From Pelotomaculum propionicicum (GTDB lineage: Bacteria > Bacillota > Desulfotomaculia > Desulfotomaculales > Pelotomaculaceae), in assembly GCF_004369225.1 (NCBI RefSeq), contig NZ_QFFZ01000001.1, positions 1-64,000 on the forward strand: a stretch of DNA of 64,000 nucleotides, read 5' to 3'. A model generated the notes under the pieces. That model had not been told where the DNA came from, searched no databases, and worked only from the letters and a program-made list of their open reading frames with translations. Positions within the stretch are counted from its first letter, which is position 1. The number at the start of each line of letters is the position of its first letter. The position numbers were made by a program, and so were the translations under genes. Positions 34,030 through 45,340 of the stretch are shown here, one piece after another.

Positions 34030-34827
34030 TTAATATTCCGTGTAAATGACCGGGGATGCCGCGTAAACATAGGTTACATGCTCTACCGGGTCGCAGCGCA
34101 GGGCGACATTCAGGTTTATTTCTTTTCCGGCATAAGTTATATCTTCTGCGAACTTCGGGCTGAAACCAGTCAAACTCACCAGGTTGTCTTTGATAGTTTT
34201 TTCATGAACCGCGGCGCCTGCCTGCGTCATTATCCTTTCAGCGGTTTCCAGCAGTTCGTCTTTGTTCAGCTCGTTATTAATGGTCCCTGCACAGGTTAAA
34301 GCGACACGGCTGTCACCATAACCGTCCAGGACTGAGCTGATCCTACTTTTATAATTGCCGGCTGTCCTGCTTGTTTTTCCGTCAAAAACAACCATAATAT
34401 GAGAAACCGTTTCCCCCTGCCGGGGTTCCATAACCTGCCCCATTACAGAAACCGTATGTTCTCCCTTGACAAGACCTTCTACTTTGGCCCCCCTGGCAAA
34501 CTGATTCTGCCATCCTGCCGCTTTTCTTCCCGTTTCGGACACATTAAGCCGGGCGGCAACCATACCGGCCAGTGTTTCCGGCTCAAAAGCGCCGGCTGTT
34601 TTATCATCCACCCTTACCCAGCCGGTAATGTTTATAGATTTCAACTCTGCCCCGGAAGATTTAATTATCTTGAGCAGAACAGCTTCTTCTCTGTATGAGC
34701 TGAAGAATTCCTTACACGCGGGAGAAAAAGCCAACACAGAAAATGAAACAGCTATTAGCATCCCCACAGCAACCCACAGTGCCTTCTTTCTGGACTGCAG
34801 CCTTTTTATCAACTCTTTTTTGAGCAT
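34030..34827 (-). CDS. ywmB: YwmB family protein (TATA-box-binding-like fold)
   Basis: Start ATG 34827 after GGAGG; the longer frame to 34944 has no site and runs through a repeat. The 265-residue protein has an N-terminal membrane helix (ALWVAVGMLIAVSFSVLAF) and an extracytoplasmic domain. The family pattern includes INITGWVRVDDK, VEGLVKGEHTVSVMGQV and VALTCAGTINNELN. Its function is not established; the position between ATP synthase and spoIID is conserved in spore formers and is the main support for the name. Probably secreted or membrane-tethered. Confidence 0.8.
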   Translation of the reverse strand: MLKKELIKRLQSRKKALWVAVGMLIAVSFSVLAFSPACKEFFSSYREEAVLLKIIKSSGAELKSINITGWVRVDDKTAGAFEPETLAGMVAARLNVSETGRKAAGWQNQFARGAKVEGLVKGEHTVSVMGQVMEPRQGETVSHIMVVFDGKTSRTAGNYKSRISSVLDGYGDSRVALTCAGTINNELNKDELLETAERIMTQAGAAVHEKTIKDNLVSLTGFSPKFAEDITYAGKEINLNVALRCDPVEHVTYVYAASPVIYTEY

Positions 34828-34913
34828 GATTTCCTCCGTTATAAAAACATTCATGATCATATTTTTACCATTTATCACCTGGCAAATACAATCAAAGCGG
34901 AGCTCATTAAATC

Positions 34914-34942
34914 GGGGACATTCCCTGAAAGGGTGTGTCCCC
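34914..34942. repeat. Palindromic repeat unit
   Basis: GGGGACA (34914-34920) pairs with TGTCCCC (34936-34942), and inside them CCCT pairs with AGGG. It resembles REP-type units and stands about 50 bp from the constant-loop hairpin at 34991. The gap 34828-35105 holds no gene. Confidence 0.6.
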
Positions 34943-34990
34943 ATTCCTTAGACATTGTATCTCTGATCTGGAATGGGACAAGATGATGAA

Positions 34991-35019
34991 TGAGACAAGC
35001 GAACCGTCCCCTTGTCTCA
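34991..35019. repeat. Constant-loop hairpin, solitary copy
   Basis: TGAGACAAG (34991-34999) and CTTGTCTCA (35011-35019) form a perfect 9-bp stem around the 11-nt loop CGAACCGTCCC. The loop matches the 1-3.7 kb copies, while the stem sequence is entirely different. Confidence 0.85.
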
Positions 35020-35042
35020 ACTGCCTGGTTATTCAGGCAAAA

Positions 35043-35068
35043 GAAAAAACCGGAACAAAAGTCCGGTT
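35043..35068 (-). terminator. Terminator of the ATP synthase operon
   Basis: On the minus strand AACCGGA and TCCGGTT pair around a 7-nt loop and run into TTTTTTC. It lies 38 bp after the atpC stop. Confidence 0.8.
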
Positions 35069-35105
35069 ATGTTATGAAATCAATAACATCTGCAGGTGTT
35101 CAAAC

Positions 35106-35513
35106 CTATTTTTCACTGGCAGCCTTTAAGCGCATTAAAGCACGCTGCAAGGCCAGTTCCGCACGTATTAAGTCCAGGTCGGGAGCCTTGGCGGCGATCC
35201 TGTCCTCAGCACGTTTCCTGGCAGCCTCGGCGCGGGCCACATCGATTTCCTCGGTCCGCTCGGCTGCAGTGGCGAGAACGGTAACCCTGCTGTTCCGGAC
35301 CTCCATGAAACCGCCGCTCACAAAAACCTTAAACTTCTTGCCGTCCTGCTCAATCCTCATGATGCCGATGTTAAGGGATGTGATAAGCGCGGCGTGATTA
35401 GGGAGTATTCCCAATTCGCCTTCGGCGCCGGGCGCTACTAAAAAATCTACTTCCTCGCTGAAAACTTTTCTCTGAGGAGTTACGATTTCCAGTCGCTGTT
35501 TGTTTTCCGACAT
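35106..35513 (-). CDS. atpC: ATP synthase epsilon subunit
   Basis: Central-stalk subunit that couples and brakes rotation. ATG 35513 is taken as the start with GGGGAG upstream; GTG 35522 is possible. The 135-residue product has the beta-sandwich (LEIVTPQRKVFSEEVDFLVAPGAEGELGILPNHA, here in two stretches) and the C-terminal two-helix hairpin (ARAEAARKRAEDRIA, then LIRAELALQRALMRLK). It is the last gene of the atpZIBEFHAGDC operon, 18 nt after atpD. Confidence 0.96.
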   Translation of the reverse strand: MSENKQRLEIVTPQRKVFSEEVDFLVAPGAEGELGILPNHAALITSLNIGIMRIEQDGKKFKVFVSGGFMEVRNSRVTVLATAAERTEEIDVARAEAARKRAEDRIAAKAPDLDLIRAELALQRALMRLKAASEK

Positions 35514-35531
35514 AGTGCGCACTCCCCTCTA

Positions 35532-36956
<1,425 letters not shown>

Positions 36957-36986
36957 TTACCTCCTTCGCTTCAACTTAAAGTTGAA

Positions 36987-37041
36987 AAACGATTTCACAG
37001 GATTGAAAAAATATTTTCGTCAAAATCTTGTTAATCCTGTG
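36987..37041. repeat. Miniature CAGGATT-family element (h)
   Basis: Only 55 bp: AAAACGATTTCACAGGATT at the left, AATCCTGTG at the right. The right end lies 12 bp after the atpG stop. This is the shortest, probably decayed, member inside the ATP synthase operon. Confidence 0.6.
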
Positions 37042-37053
37042 CTAGCTGCGTTT

Positions 37054-37929
37054 TTACTCCAAGGCCGCAGCGCCGCCGACGATCTCGGAAATTTCCTTGG
37101 TAATCTGAGCCTGGCGGGCCCTGTTCATGGTCAGGGTCAGCTTGTCGATCATATCCGAGGCGTTCTTTGTCGCATTTTCCATGGCCGTCATTTGAGCACT
37201 GTAGAAACCGGCTTTGGTCTCCAGAAGTCCCTGGTAAATGGCGTTCTCAATATATTTCGGCAGCAGTTCGGTCAATACCGCTTCAGCTGAGGGCTCAAAG
37301 ATATAAGGCACCTTTTTGTTTTCGCCGTCTCCATTTGCGCCCGCGCCTTCTTCGGTAGGCGGTTCGGCCGGCAGTATCTTGACCATAACCGGCTTTTGTA
37401 CCAGCACGTTAATGAACTGGCTGTAAATGAGATACACCTCGTCGTATTCTTCCGACGAGTATTTTTCAATCACATAAGAGCCGATGTCCCTGGCCGTGCT
37501 GTACTTAACATCCTCGCCCAGCCCGACATATTCCTTGGCTATACTATAACCGCGGCGGCGGAAAAAGTCGCGGCCTTTACGGCCAATTGTTACCAGGTCT
37601 AATGAGGCATTGGCCCCTTTCATTTCCTGGGTAGCCCGCCGGATCACGTTGCTGTTGAAACCGCCGCACAATCCCCGGTCAGCCGTGATAACAATAAAAG
37701 CGGTTTTTTTCGGCTCGCGCACCGCCAACAGCGGGTGGTTAACCCCGCCGGAGGCCACAGCCACCCGGCCCAGCACACTCTTGATCCGCTTGGAATAGGG
37801 GCGGGCCGCAGTTACCGAATCCTGCGCCTTGCGCATTTTGGCCGCTGAAACAGCCTTCATGGCCTTGGTAATCTGCTGCATGTTTTTGGTAGCTTTAATG
37901 CGGCGCCGGAGATCTCGCAAACTTGCCAT
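37054..37929 (-). CDS. atpG: ATP synthase gamma subunit
   Basis: Rotor shaft of F1. The N-terminal helix ([20 protein letters not shown]) and C-terminal helix ([20 protein letters not shown]) form the coiled coil; the Rossmann-like middle has [18 protein letters not shown]. The 291-residue length is usual. A Gly/Asn/Glu-rich insertion (about 190-205) is a surface loop variant. The gene follows atpA after 131 bp that hold a repeat of the GTCGTTAGTCG type. Confidence 0.97.
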   Translation of the reverse strand: MASLRDLRRRIKATKNMQQITKAMKAVSAAKMRKAQDSVTAARPYSKRIKSVLGRVAVASGGVNHPLLAVREPKKTAFIVITADRGLCGGFNSNVIRRATQEMKGANASLDLVTIGRKGRDFFRRRGYSIAKEYVGLGEDVKYSTARDIGSYVIEKYSSEEYDEVYLIYSQFINVLVQKPVMVKILPAEPPTEEGAGANGDGENKKVPYIFEPSAEAVLTELLPKYIENAIYQGLLETKAGFYSAQMTAMENATKNASDMIDKLTLTMNRARQAQITKEISEIVGGAAALE

Positions 37930-37957
37930 ATAATATTTTCACCACCTTTAAAGTGGA

Positions 37958-38058
37958 TGTCAATTTGGTAGTTGGTCGTTAGTCGTTGGCCGTTGGATTT
38001 TTGATGGAATTCGCTTTGCGAATTCCTTCAATTCCGACGTCTGACGACTGACTTCTGA
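37958..38058. repeat. GTCGTTAGTCG-type element in the atp operon
   Basis: Left end is a run of GTTGGTCGTTAGTCGTTGG-like words and the right end (CCGACGTCTGACGACTGAC) is a rough inverse. The centre is a palindrome, GGAATTCGCTTTGCGAATTCC. It lies 2 bp after the atpA stop. A relative is at 40785-40860. Confidence 0.7.
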
Positions 38059-38060
38059 AC

Positions 38061-39578
<1,518 letters not shown>

Positions 39579-39601
39579 CTACTGGTTTCACCCCTATCTA
39601 G

Positions 39602-40162
39602 TTAACTTGTTGCCTTAAGGCGCTCTTTCAGGGTAGCCAATCTGGTTTTGATGCTGCCGTCAATAATTTTATCCCCAATACGCACGACGATCCCGCCAAT
39701 AAGAGACGGGTCAACGGCGTAAACGGTTTTTACTTTTTGGCCGGTCAGCTTCGTTAAAATCCGGTTGAGCTCACCCTTTTCCTTATCACTCAGCTCAACC
39801 GCCGAGGATACACTGGACGCCACAATATTCCGCCCGGCATTGGCCAGCGAAACATACTCTTCAACTATGCTTTCAAAATACGTTTCCCTCCGGCGGTCTA
39901 CCAGCAAGGCAAGAAAGTTATTCGTAATAACTGAAATTTTACCTTTAAATAACCGGTCAAGTAACTCCTTTTTAGCTGCAGGGGTAATCTGGGGGTGGTA
40001 GAGCAACTTTTGCAAGTCAGAGTTTCCCTTAATAATCTCACTGACCGCTTTAAGTTCAATTTCTACCCTGTCCACCATGCTTTTATATTTCGGCAAAACT
40101 TTTTCTTCTGAGGCAATATCATACAATGCTGCCGCATAACGCCCCGCTACAGGACCTCTCAT
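39602..40162 (-). CDS. atpH: ATP synthase delta subunit
   Basis: Connects the peripheral stalk to the top of F1. The 186-residue protein has the N-terminal helical bundle ([18 protein letters not shown], then [20 protein letters not shown]) and the C-terminal domain with [20 protein letters not shown], the best family motif. Its ATG overlaps the atpF stop by 4 nt, so the two are translationally coupled. Confidence 0.96.
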   Translation of the reverse strand: MRGPVAGRYAAALYDIASEEKVLPKYKSMVDRVEIELKAVSEIIKGNSDLQKLLYHPQITPAAKKELLDRLFKGKISVITNNFLALLVDRRRETYFESIVEEYVSLANAGRNIVASSVSSAVELSDKEKGELNRILTKLTGQKVKTVYAVDPSLIGGIVVRIGDKIIDGSIKTRLATLKERLKATS

Positions 40163-40647
40163 TGCAACTCCCCTGCCTCTTTAATGAAGTTATCAATCAT
40201 GCTGCGCTGGATCTGGTTGGTCATATTCTTGTTAATAATCTTACCGGCAACCAGTACAGAAAGAGTTGCAACCTGTTCACGCAGTTCTGCAACAGCTTTT
40301 TGTTTTTCGCGCTCTATTTCAGCCAGGGCAGCGTCTTTGATCCTTCCCGCCTCGTTCTTGGCGTTTTCAATAATCTCCAAGGCCTGGTCTTCACCCGCCT
40401 TGGTGGCTTTCTGGATGATTTCCTGGGTCTGTTCACGGGCGCGGCGCATCTCAGCCTCATATCCGGCCTTCAGCTGTTCAGCCTCCTGCCTTTCTTGTTC
40501 AGCCGCAGCGATATTGCCGGCAATATGCTCAGAACGGTCACCCAGTACTTTTACCAAAGGCTTATAAACCACCAAACGCAGGAAAACCAATAAAATTATA
40601 AAGTCAACTATCTGCGCCAGCAGTGTTGCGTTAAACTCCAACCCCAC
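40159..40647 (-). CDS. atpF: ATP synthase b subunit
   Basis: Peripheral-stalk subunit. GTG 40647 is the likely start: AAGGAGGG lies 8 nt upstream, and the longer frame to 40680 begins before that site. The 162-residue product has one membrane helix ([17 protein letters not shown]) and a long charged coiled coil (about 35-150). Only one b-type gene is present, so it is probably a homodimer, unlike photosynthetic bacteria with b and b'. Confidence 0.95.
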   Translation of the reverse strand: MGLEFNATLLAQIVDFIILLVFLRLVVYKPLVKVLGDRSEHIAGNIAAAEQERQEAEQLKAGYEAEMRRAREQTQEIIQKATKAGEDQALEIIENAKNEAGRIKDAALAEIEREKQKAVAELREQVATLSVLVAGKIINKNMTNQIQRSMIDNFIKEAGELQ

Positions 40648-40784
40648 TAAAATTTCCCTCCTTCCATCGCTTGTGGACAAAAGGAAGGCTTAGCCATAAT
40701 AGTCGCCAGCCGCCCGGATACCGTTATCAGCAACCTGATCAAAAATAAATTCTCTTTTTAACTGGACGTTCACCGGGCATCAAA

Positions 40785-40860
40785 CGTCGGATAGAGAAGG
40801 AATTCGGCAAAACCGAATTCCAATGCCGGGCAAAAAACCGCCCGACAACTGACGACTATT
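40785..40860. repeat. GTCGTTAGTCG-type element between atpE and atpF
   Basis: Ends AACGTCGGATAG and CGACAACTGACGACTATT flank a palindrome GGAATTCGGCAAAACCGAATTCC (here 23 bp, written in two parts: GGAATTCGGC and its partner) and a small CGGGCAAAAAACCGCCCG stem. The same plan as 37958-38058. The 252-bp gap 40648-40899 holds nothing else. Confidence 0.6.
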
Positions 40861-40899
40861 AAAAACTACGCCTTTTTTGCCATAATGCATAAATAAATT

Positions 40900-41139
<240 letters not shown>

Positions 41140-41235
41140 TCATTTCCCCTCCTTTCAAAGTAAAATTTAATCATGCCAGACTTTAAACTTTCCCCAACAA
41201 ACCTCTACCCTGTGAAACTTATTAATTTGTCATTT

Positions 41236-41973
41236 TTAGTGATGGTCGGCCACAGCCTGCCCGACATAAGCGATACTGAGCATAGTAAAGATAAAAGCCT
41301 GGATGAACCCTACAAAGATACTGAAAGCCAGCCATACCACGGAAGCAATAAACCCGCCGAAAACGTGCGCCCATCCTCCCAGCAGGCCAAGCAACACCGC
41401 AATCAAAACCTCTCCGCCGTAGATGTTGCCGTAAAGACGGAAGGTCAGCGTAATTGGCTTGGCAAAGTCTTCAATGATCACAATTGGGAGGAACGGTATA
41501 AATGGTTGGATGTAGTGCTTGAAATAACCCAAGCCTTTGTACCTGATCCCGAAGATGTATATGATAACGAAGGTGCAAAGGGCAAGGCCCATGGTTGTGT
41601 TATAGTCGGCGGTGGGCGAACTTAAAGTAGGGACCAGGCCGATGAGGTTGGAAAACAAAATGAATATAAAATAAGTAACGACAATACTCATCAGCGCCGC
41701 GCCTTTTTTGGGATCCATATTGTCATTGACCAGTCCCCTGATGAACTCGTAGATCATCTCAAGAATGTTTTGAGCCCCTTTTGGCTTGCGCAGGCTCATA
41801 CCGCGGGTCGCCGCTATCCCGAAAAGGATAACTAAGAACATGGTAATCCAGGTCATGATCAGGGTTTTGGGGTTAAAAGTCAAGTGGGTATTGCCCAGAT
41901 ACAATTCCCAGGAACCGTTGGCCGGCCAGCCCCAAAAATTCAGCTGCTGTTCTACTTCATGCAAGCTCAACAT
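41236..41973 (-). CDS. atpB: ATP synthase a subunit
   Basis: Stator channel subunit that passes ions to the c ring. The 245-residue product has five or six membrane helices. The essential Arg is in TLTFRLYGNIYGGEVLIAVL. The C-terminal helix is WLAFSIFVGFIQAFIFTMLSIAYVG, here in one typical segment. GGGGTGAG precedes ATG. It follows the atpI-like gene by 39 nt. Confidence 0.97.
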   Translation of the reverse strand: MLSLHEVEQQLNFWGWPANGSWELYLGNTHLTFNPKTLIMTWITMFLVILFGIAATRGMSLRKPKGAQNILEMIYEFIRGLVNDNMDPKKGAALMSIVVTYFIFILFSNLIGLVPTLSSPTADYNTTMGLALCTFVIIYIFGIRYKGLGYFKHYIQPFIPFLPIVIIEDFAKPITLTFRLYGNIYGGEVLIAVLLGLLGGWAHVFGGFIASVVWLAFSIFVGFIQAFIFTMLSIAYVGQAVADHH

Positions 41974-42012
41974 ATTTCTTTTCTCACCCCTTTCTGTTTT
42001 AAATTTTTATTC

Positions 42013-42417
42013 TTAAGAGTCGGCCTTCTCGGGCTTACGGGCTGACGAACCCATAGCCATACTCACAGCCCCAATAGTAAAAACAACGGGTACAATAAAA
42101 AGCCCTGCTCCCGTTGCAAAAATATTTATCCAATTAGTCCTTGCCACAAAAAACATTACCGCGAAAATAATGGAAAGCCGCAAGGCAAACCCAGCCTTCA
42201 TGTGGGAATAGGCCCTGGGCACTACCATTTGAACTATGGCGCGCATTCTTTTGCCAAGAAAAAAAGCATTCCACATGCCGGTCGCAACTCCCACCAAAAA
42301 ACCCCAAACAACAGGGTTGCCTGGCTGATAAAAAACGGCGAAGCAAAGGAATAGCAAAACAACACCAGATATTTTTAATGTCTTAACTAACTGGCCGTCA
42401 AAATCCCAATCTCGCAC
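42013..42417 (-). CDS. atpI: ATP synthase I-type accessory membrane protein
   Basis: The 134-residue protein has four membrane helices (ISGVVLLFLCFAVFY, VWGFLVGVATGMWNAFFLG, and two more). It matches the ATP synthase I chain pattern, with AGFALRLSIIFAVMF before the third helix. These proteins help assemble the c ring or supply magnesium; the exact role is debated. Its start is 5 nt downstream of the atpZ stop, so the pair is coupled. Confidence 0.85.
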   Translation of the reverse strand: MRDWDFDGQLVKTLKISGVVLLFLCFAVFYQPGNPVVWGFLVGVATGMWNAFFLGKRMRAIVQMVVPRAYSHMKAGFALRLSIIFAVMFFVARTNWINIFATGAGLFIVPVVFTIGAVSMAMGSSARKPEKADS

Positions 42418-42422
42418 TTACC

Positions 42423-42677
42423 CTACTCCCTCTCAAAGAACCCCTGAAGCGTTTTGAAGACACCCGCGACGCCGACGGCAAGCCCTACCAGCACACCAGT
42501 CAGCAGAAACCATGGACTTGTGGCATACTTCATATCCAGGTATTTGCCGCCGTAATAACCAAGCACCACTGTAATTGCCAACTCCATACCGATGGTGGTG
42601 GTCAGGGCAAGTGCCTGGAAGGCGCCAAACCGGCCAGGTTCCTTAGTTTCTTTTTCTCTATCTTTTTTGTCAGGCAT
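42423..42677 (-). CDS. atpZ: AtpZ/AtpI-family accessory protein of ATP synthase
   Basis: An 84-residue protein with two membrane helices (LALTTTIGMELAITVVLGYY, WFLLTGVLVGLAVGVAGVF) and a highly charged N-terminal tail (DKKDREKETKE). The pattern with GGKYLDMKY between the helices matches AtpZ proteins, which precede atpI in many bacteria and are linked to magnesium/calcium transport or c-ring assembly. First gene of the atp operon. The 143 bp upstream (42678-42820) are AT-rich and probably hold the operon promoter, but I see no clear box. Confidence 0.85.
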   Translation of the reverse strand: MPDKKDREKETKEPGRFGAFQALALTTTIGMELAITVVLGYYGGKYLDMKYATSPWFLLTGVLVGLAVGVAGVFKTLQGFFERE

Positions 42678-42820
42678 CCCAATCGGTATCCTTCAGGATA
42701 AAGCCACCTAAATAATACTCTCGTTTTATTGATTCTACAAAAATACTCTTATTCCTCCAACCGTTAGATAAAATTTATTTTGGTAATTAAAAAATTTTTA
42801 TCGAATATAGAAATTAGAAA

Positions 42821-43969
42821 TCAGGGGCAAAATTCATCGGGTCTTGCAGCAGAGATACCGAAATGAAACTTGATCGCCTGCACGATTCTTGTCGAGGCGC
42901 GGCCGTCACCATAAGGGTTGACGGCGTTGGCCATTTTATTGTAAAAATCCTTGTTGTCCAGCAGTCTCCTGGTTTCACCGGCCACCTTCAGCCTGTCGGT
43001 GCCCACCAGCCGTACCGTGCCGGCTTCAACCGCCTCGGGGCGCTCGGTGGTATTGCGCAGTACAAGCACCGGTTTGCCCCGGGATGGCGCTTCTTCCTGA
43101 ATCCCGCCGGAATCGCTGAGCACCAGGTAACTGCGGTCAATAAGGTTTGCAAACGGCTGGTAATCCATTGGTTCAACCATGTGCACCCTGGCCAGGCCAG
43201 CCAGTTCTTCTTCCACCACATTGCGCACAGCAGGGTTTTTGTGAACGGGGAACACTACTTCCACATCAGGGTAGCATTCCACCACCTCCCGCAGGGCACG
43301 GTAAATATCACGCATCGGCTCGCCCAAATTTTCCCTGCGGTGGGTGGTTACCAGGAGAACCCTGCGGCTGTCGTAATCAATACCGTCAAGCATCTCATCA
43401 TTAAAACGGTACCCCGGCCTGACTGTTGCCAGGAGGGCATCAATAACAGTATTCCCGGTAACAAAAATTTTTTCCGGCGGCACCCCTTCTTCCAGCAGGT
43501 TTTGCCTGGCGGTGGCCGTAGGCGCAAAGTTCAGGTCGGCCAGCACCCCTGTCAGGTGCCGGTTAGCCTCTTCCGGGAATGGTGAAAACTTATTCCTTGT
43601 ACGCAAGCCGGCTTCCACGTGCCCTACCGGAATTTGCAGGTAAAAGGAGGCCAGAGCCGCCACAAAAGTAGTGGTGGTATCCCCGTGCACCAGCACCAAA
43701 TCAGGTTTTTCCCTGGTCAGTACTTTCTCCAGGCCGGCCAGCGCCCTGCTGGTTATATCAAAAAGGTTCTGGCCATGCCTCATTATGTCAAGGTCGTAGG
43801 CAGGGCTTATTTCAAACAAGGAAAGAACCTGGTCCAGCATTTCCCTGTGCTGGGCGGTAACCGCCACCTTGCAGTTTATTTCAGCGGGGTGCTTTTCAAG
43901 CTCTTTAACCAAAGGCGCCATCTTGATCGCCTCCGGCCTGGTCCCAAAAACAGCCAATACTTTAAGCAA
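42821..43969 (-). CDS. wecB: UDP-N-acetylglucosamine 2-epimerase (non-hydrolysing)
   Basis: Interconverts UDP-GlcNAc and UDP-ManNAc for teichoic acid linkage or other wall polymers. Family motifs are GTRPEAIKMAPLV, TAQHREMLDQVL, VHGDTTTTF, HVEAGLRTRN, FPEEANR and LSDSGGIQEEAPSRGKPVLVLR. TTG 43969 is the preferred start (AGGAG 9 nt before it); ATG 43978 directly abuts that site. The 382-residue length is usual. It lies upstream of the ATP synthase operon and could feed the glycan genes at 9-13 kb. Confidence 0.93.
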   Translation of the reverse strand: MLKVLAVFGTRPEAIKMAPLVKELEKHPAEINCKVAVTAQHREMLDQVLSLFEISPAYDLDIMRHGQNLFDITSRALAGLEKVLTREKPDLVLVHGDTTTTFVAALASFYLQIPVGHVEAGLRTRNKFSPFPEEANRHLTGVLADLNFAPTATARQNLLEEGVPPEKIFVTGNTVIDALLATVRPGYRFNDEMLDGIDYDSRRVLLVTTHRRENLGEPMRDIYRALREVVECYPDVEVVFPVHKNPAVRNVVEEELAGLARVHMVEPMDYQPFANLIDRSYLVLSDSGGIQEEAPSRGKPVLVLRNTTERPEAVEAGTVRLVGTDRLKVAGETRRLLDNKDFYNKMANAVNPYGDGRASTRIVQAIKFHFGISAARPDEFCP

Positions 43970-44055
43970 AAAGGACATCTCCTGTTTAATCTATATTACA
44001 TGTCATACTAATCTTGCCAGAAATGTTAACAGTCTGAAATCTTCAAAACATTCTT

Positions 44056-44540
44056 AAAACATATTGACAGGATTTACAGGATTTTAAATAAGGATTTACA
44101 GGATTATCTTATTTTTCATTAATATAATCCCGCATTTTTCTCTTTACTTGTACTGATGGGCCAAAGTTTATAAGTAATCCTATATCATATCCTGTCGCTT
44201 TAAGGTAATTTACAAGTTGAACTTCATGTTCTTTCACAAGTGTTTCGACAGCTTTTAGTTCCACCAAAACCTTATTTTCTACCAGCAAGTCCGCACAATA
44301 ATTACCAATAATCTTTCCTTTATAGCGAACTTTTACAGGGACTTGCTGTTTTACCTCCAGGTTCTCTTGAAGCAATTCTACTCTTAGAGCATTTTCATAA
44401 ACTTTTTCAAGAAATCCAAACCCCAACTCATTATGCACATTAAATGCACATCTTATAATTTTTTCTGTTAAAGGTTTTTCATCCATGTTTACGGTAATCC
44501 TGTTAATCCTAATAATCCTGTTAATCCTGTCAATTTGTTT
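44056..44540. mobile_element. CAGGATT-family element (e) carrying a GxxExxY gene
   Basis: 485 bp with the same ends as the gene-less relatives: AAACATATTGACAGGATT plus ACAGGATT units on the left, AATCCTGTTAATCCTG ... CCTGTCAATTTGTTTT on the right. The entire interior is one minus-strand gene (44109-44486). The last bases of the right end supply the TAA stop of the dCMP deaminase. It may be the full-length version of the family. Confidence 0.75.
44109..44486 (-). CDS. GxxExxY protein, PD-(D/E)XK nuclease-like
   Basis: The 125-residue protein has the name-giving motif as GFLEKVY (residues 23-29). A nuclease-like core follows: ADLLVENKVLVELKAVE places the Asp and the Glu-x-Lys of a PD-(D/E)XK site (about 66-80), then HEVQLVNYLKATGYDIGLLINFG. 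The family has been placed in the PD-(D/E)XK superfamily, but its biological role is not known. The start and stop lie within 55 bp of the inverted repeat ends, and no normal ribosome site is seen except AGGA inside the repeat array. A role in spreading or maintaining the flanking repeats is plausible but unproved. Confidence 0.88.
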   Translation of the reverse strand: MDEKPLTEKIIRCAFNVHNELGFGFLEKVYENALRVELLQENLEVKQQVPVKVRYKGKIIGNYCADLLVENKVLVELKAVETLVKEHEVQLVNYLKATGYDIGLLINFGPSVQVKRKMRDYINEK

Positions 44541-45145
44541 TACTGGAAGCGCACCAGCTCTACGCCGGCTTCTTCAAACAGGGCCAGGGACATCGGGTCG
44601 GGGTATTCGCCCTGAAAAACAATTTTTTTAATACCGGCGTTTATCAGAATCTTGGCGCATAAAACACAAGGCTGGTGAGTAACGTAATAAACCGCTCCCT
44701 TGATGGCAATACCGTGAACCGCCGCCTGAATTATAGCGTTTTGTTCAGCGTGCAGGCCCCGGCAGAGCTCATGGCGCTGGCCGGAGGGCACCCCCTGCTT
44801 TTCCCGCAGGCACCCTATTTCCAGGCAGTGCTTCAACCCCGCCGGCGCGCCGTTGTAGCCGCTGGCAAGGATACGCTTGTCCATAACGACGATAGACCCA
44901 ACCTGCCTGCGCAGGCAGGTTGAACGGGTGGCAACCACGTTGGCTATATTCATAAAATACTGGTCCCAGTCCGGACGGGCTGTGGGACTCTGGGATGTGG
45001 GCCGTGGGCCGTTGGACGTGGGACACTGGGATGTAGGCCGTGAGCTGTGGGACGTGGGATTTTGGGGTATTACTTTCCCGTCGATTAAGTGACCTTCTTC
45101 AATATTGCAGTTGTTTTGATCGCTTGCCTGTTTTTTATGCTCCAT
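44540..45145 (-). CDS. dCMP deaminase with repeat-derived N-terminal extension
   Basis: Deaminates dCMP to dUMP for thymidylate synthesis. The core (from about residue 57, [19 protein letters not shown]) has the zinc motifs LHAEQNAI and PCVLCAKIL and the substrate loop [12 protein letters not shown]. Normal proteins of this type are about 140-155 residues; this one has 201. The extra roughly 55 N-terminal residues include a Pro-Thr-Ser tract ([20 protein letters not shown]) that is exactly the translation of the GTGGGAC tandem repeat at 44985-45063. AAGGTG precedes the ATG, so the extension may really be translated. The C-terminal stop codon belongs to the CAGGATT element. Confidence 0.9.
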   Translation of the reverse strand: MEHKKQASDQNNCNIEEGHLIDGKVIPQNPTSHSSRPTSQCPTSNGPRPTSQSPTARPDWDQYFMNIANVVATRSTCLRRQVGSIVVMDKRILASGYNGAPAGLKHCLEIGCLREKQGVPSGQRHELCRGLHAEQNAIIQAAVHGIAIKGAVYYVTHQPCVLCAKILINAGIKKIVFQGEYPDPMSLALFEEAGVELVRFQ

Positions 45146-45340
45146 GTCACACCTTATAAAAACGGATTCGTCGTTATAGAATGCAGACTACCTTGGGAAA
45201 ACACCTGTGCGCAATAAATTCGCATCTACGATTTCAGTCGCAACAGCATCTGTCAGATATCAGAAACTTTCGCGGGGATGAAAAGACCTGGATGGAATGC
45301 CTGGATCCCACATCTCACGTCCCACTTCCCACTTCTCAAT
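44985..45340. repeat. GTGGGAC-family element overlapping the deaminase start
   Basis: Tandem GTGGGA-type words at 44985-45063 and the inverted form (CACGTCCCACTTCCCAC) at 45316-45335 form the two ends. Inside are a CCTGGATGGAATGCCTGGAT block at 45288-45307, shared with 49640-49682, and a TGTGCGCAATAAATTCGCA-like imperfect palindrome. The right end carries the glyA stop codon. The first 80 bp encode part of the deaminase N terminus. Confidence 0.7.
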
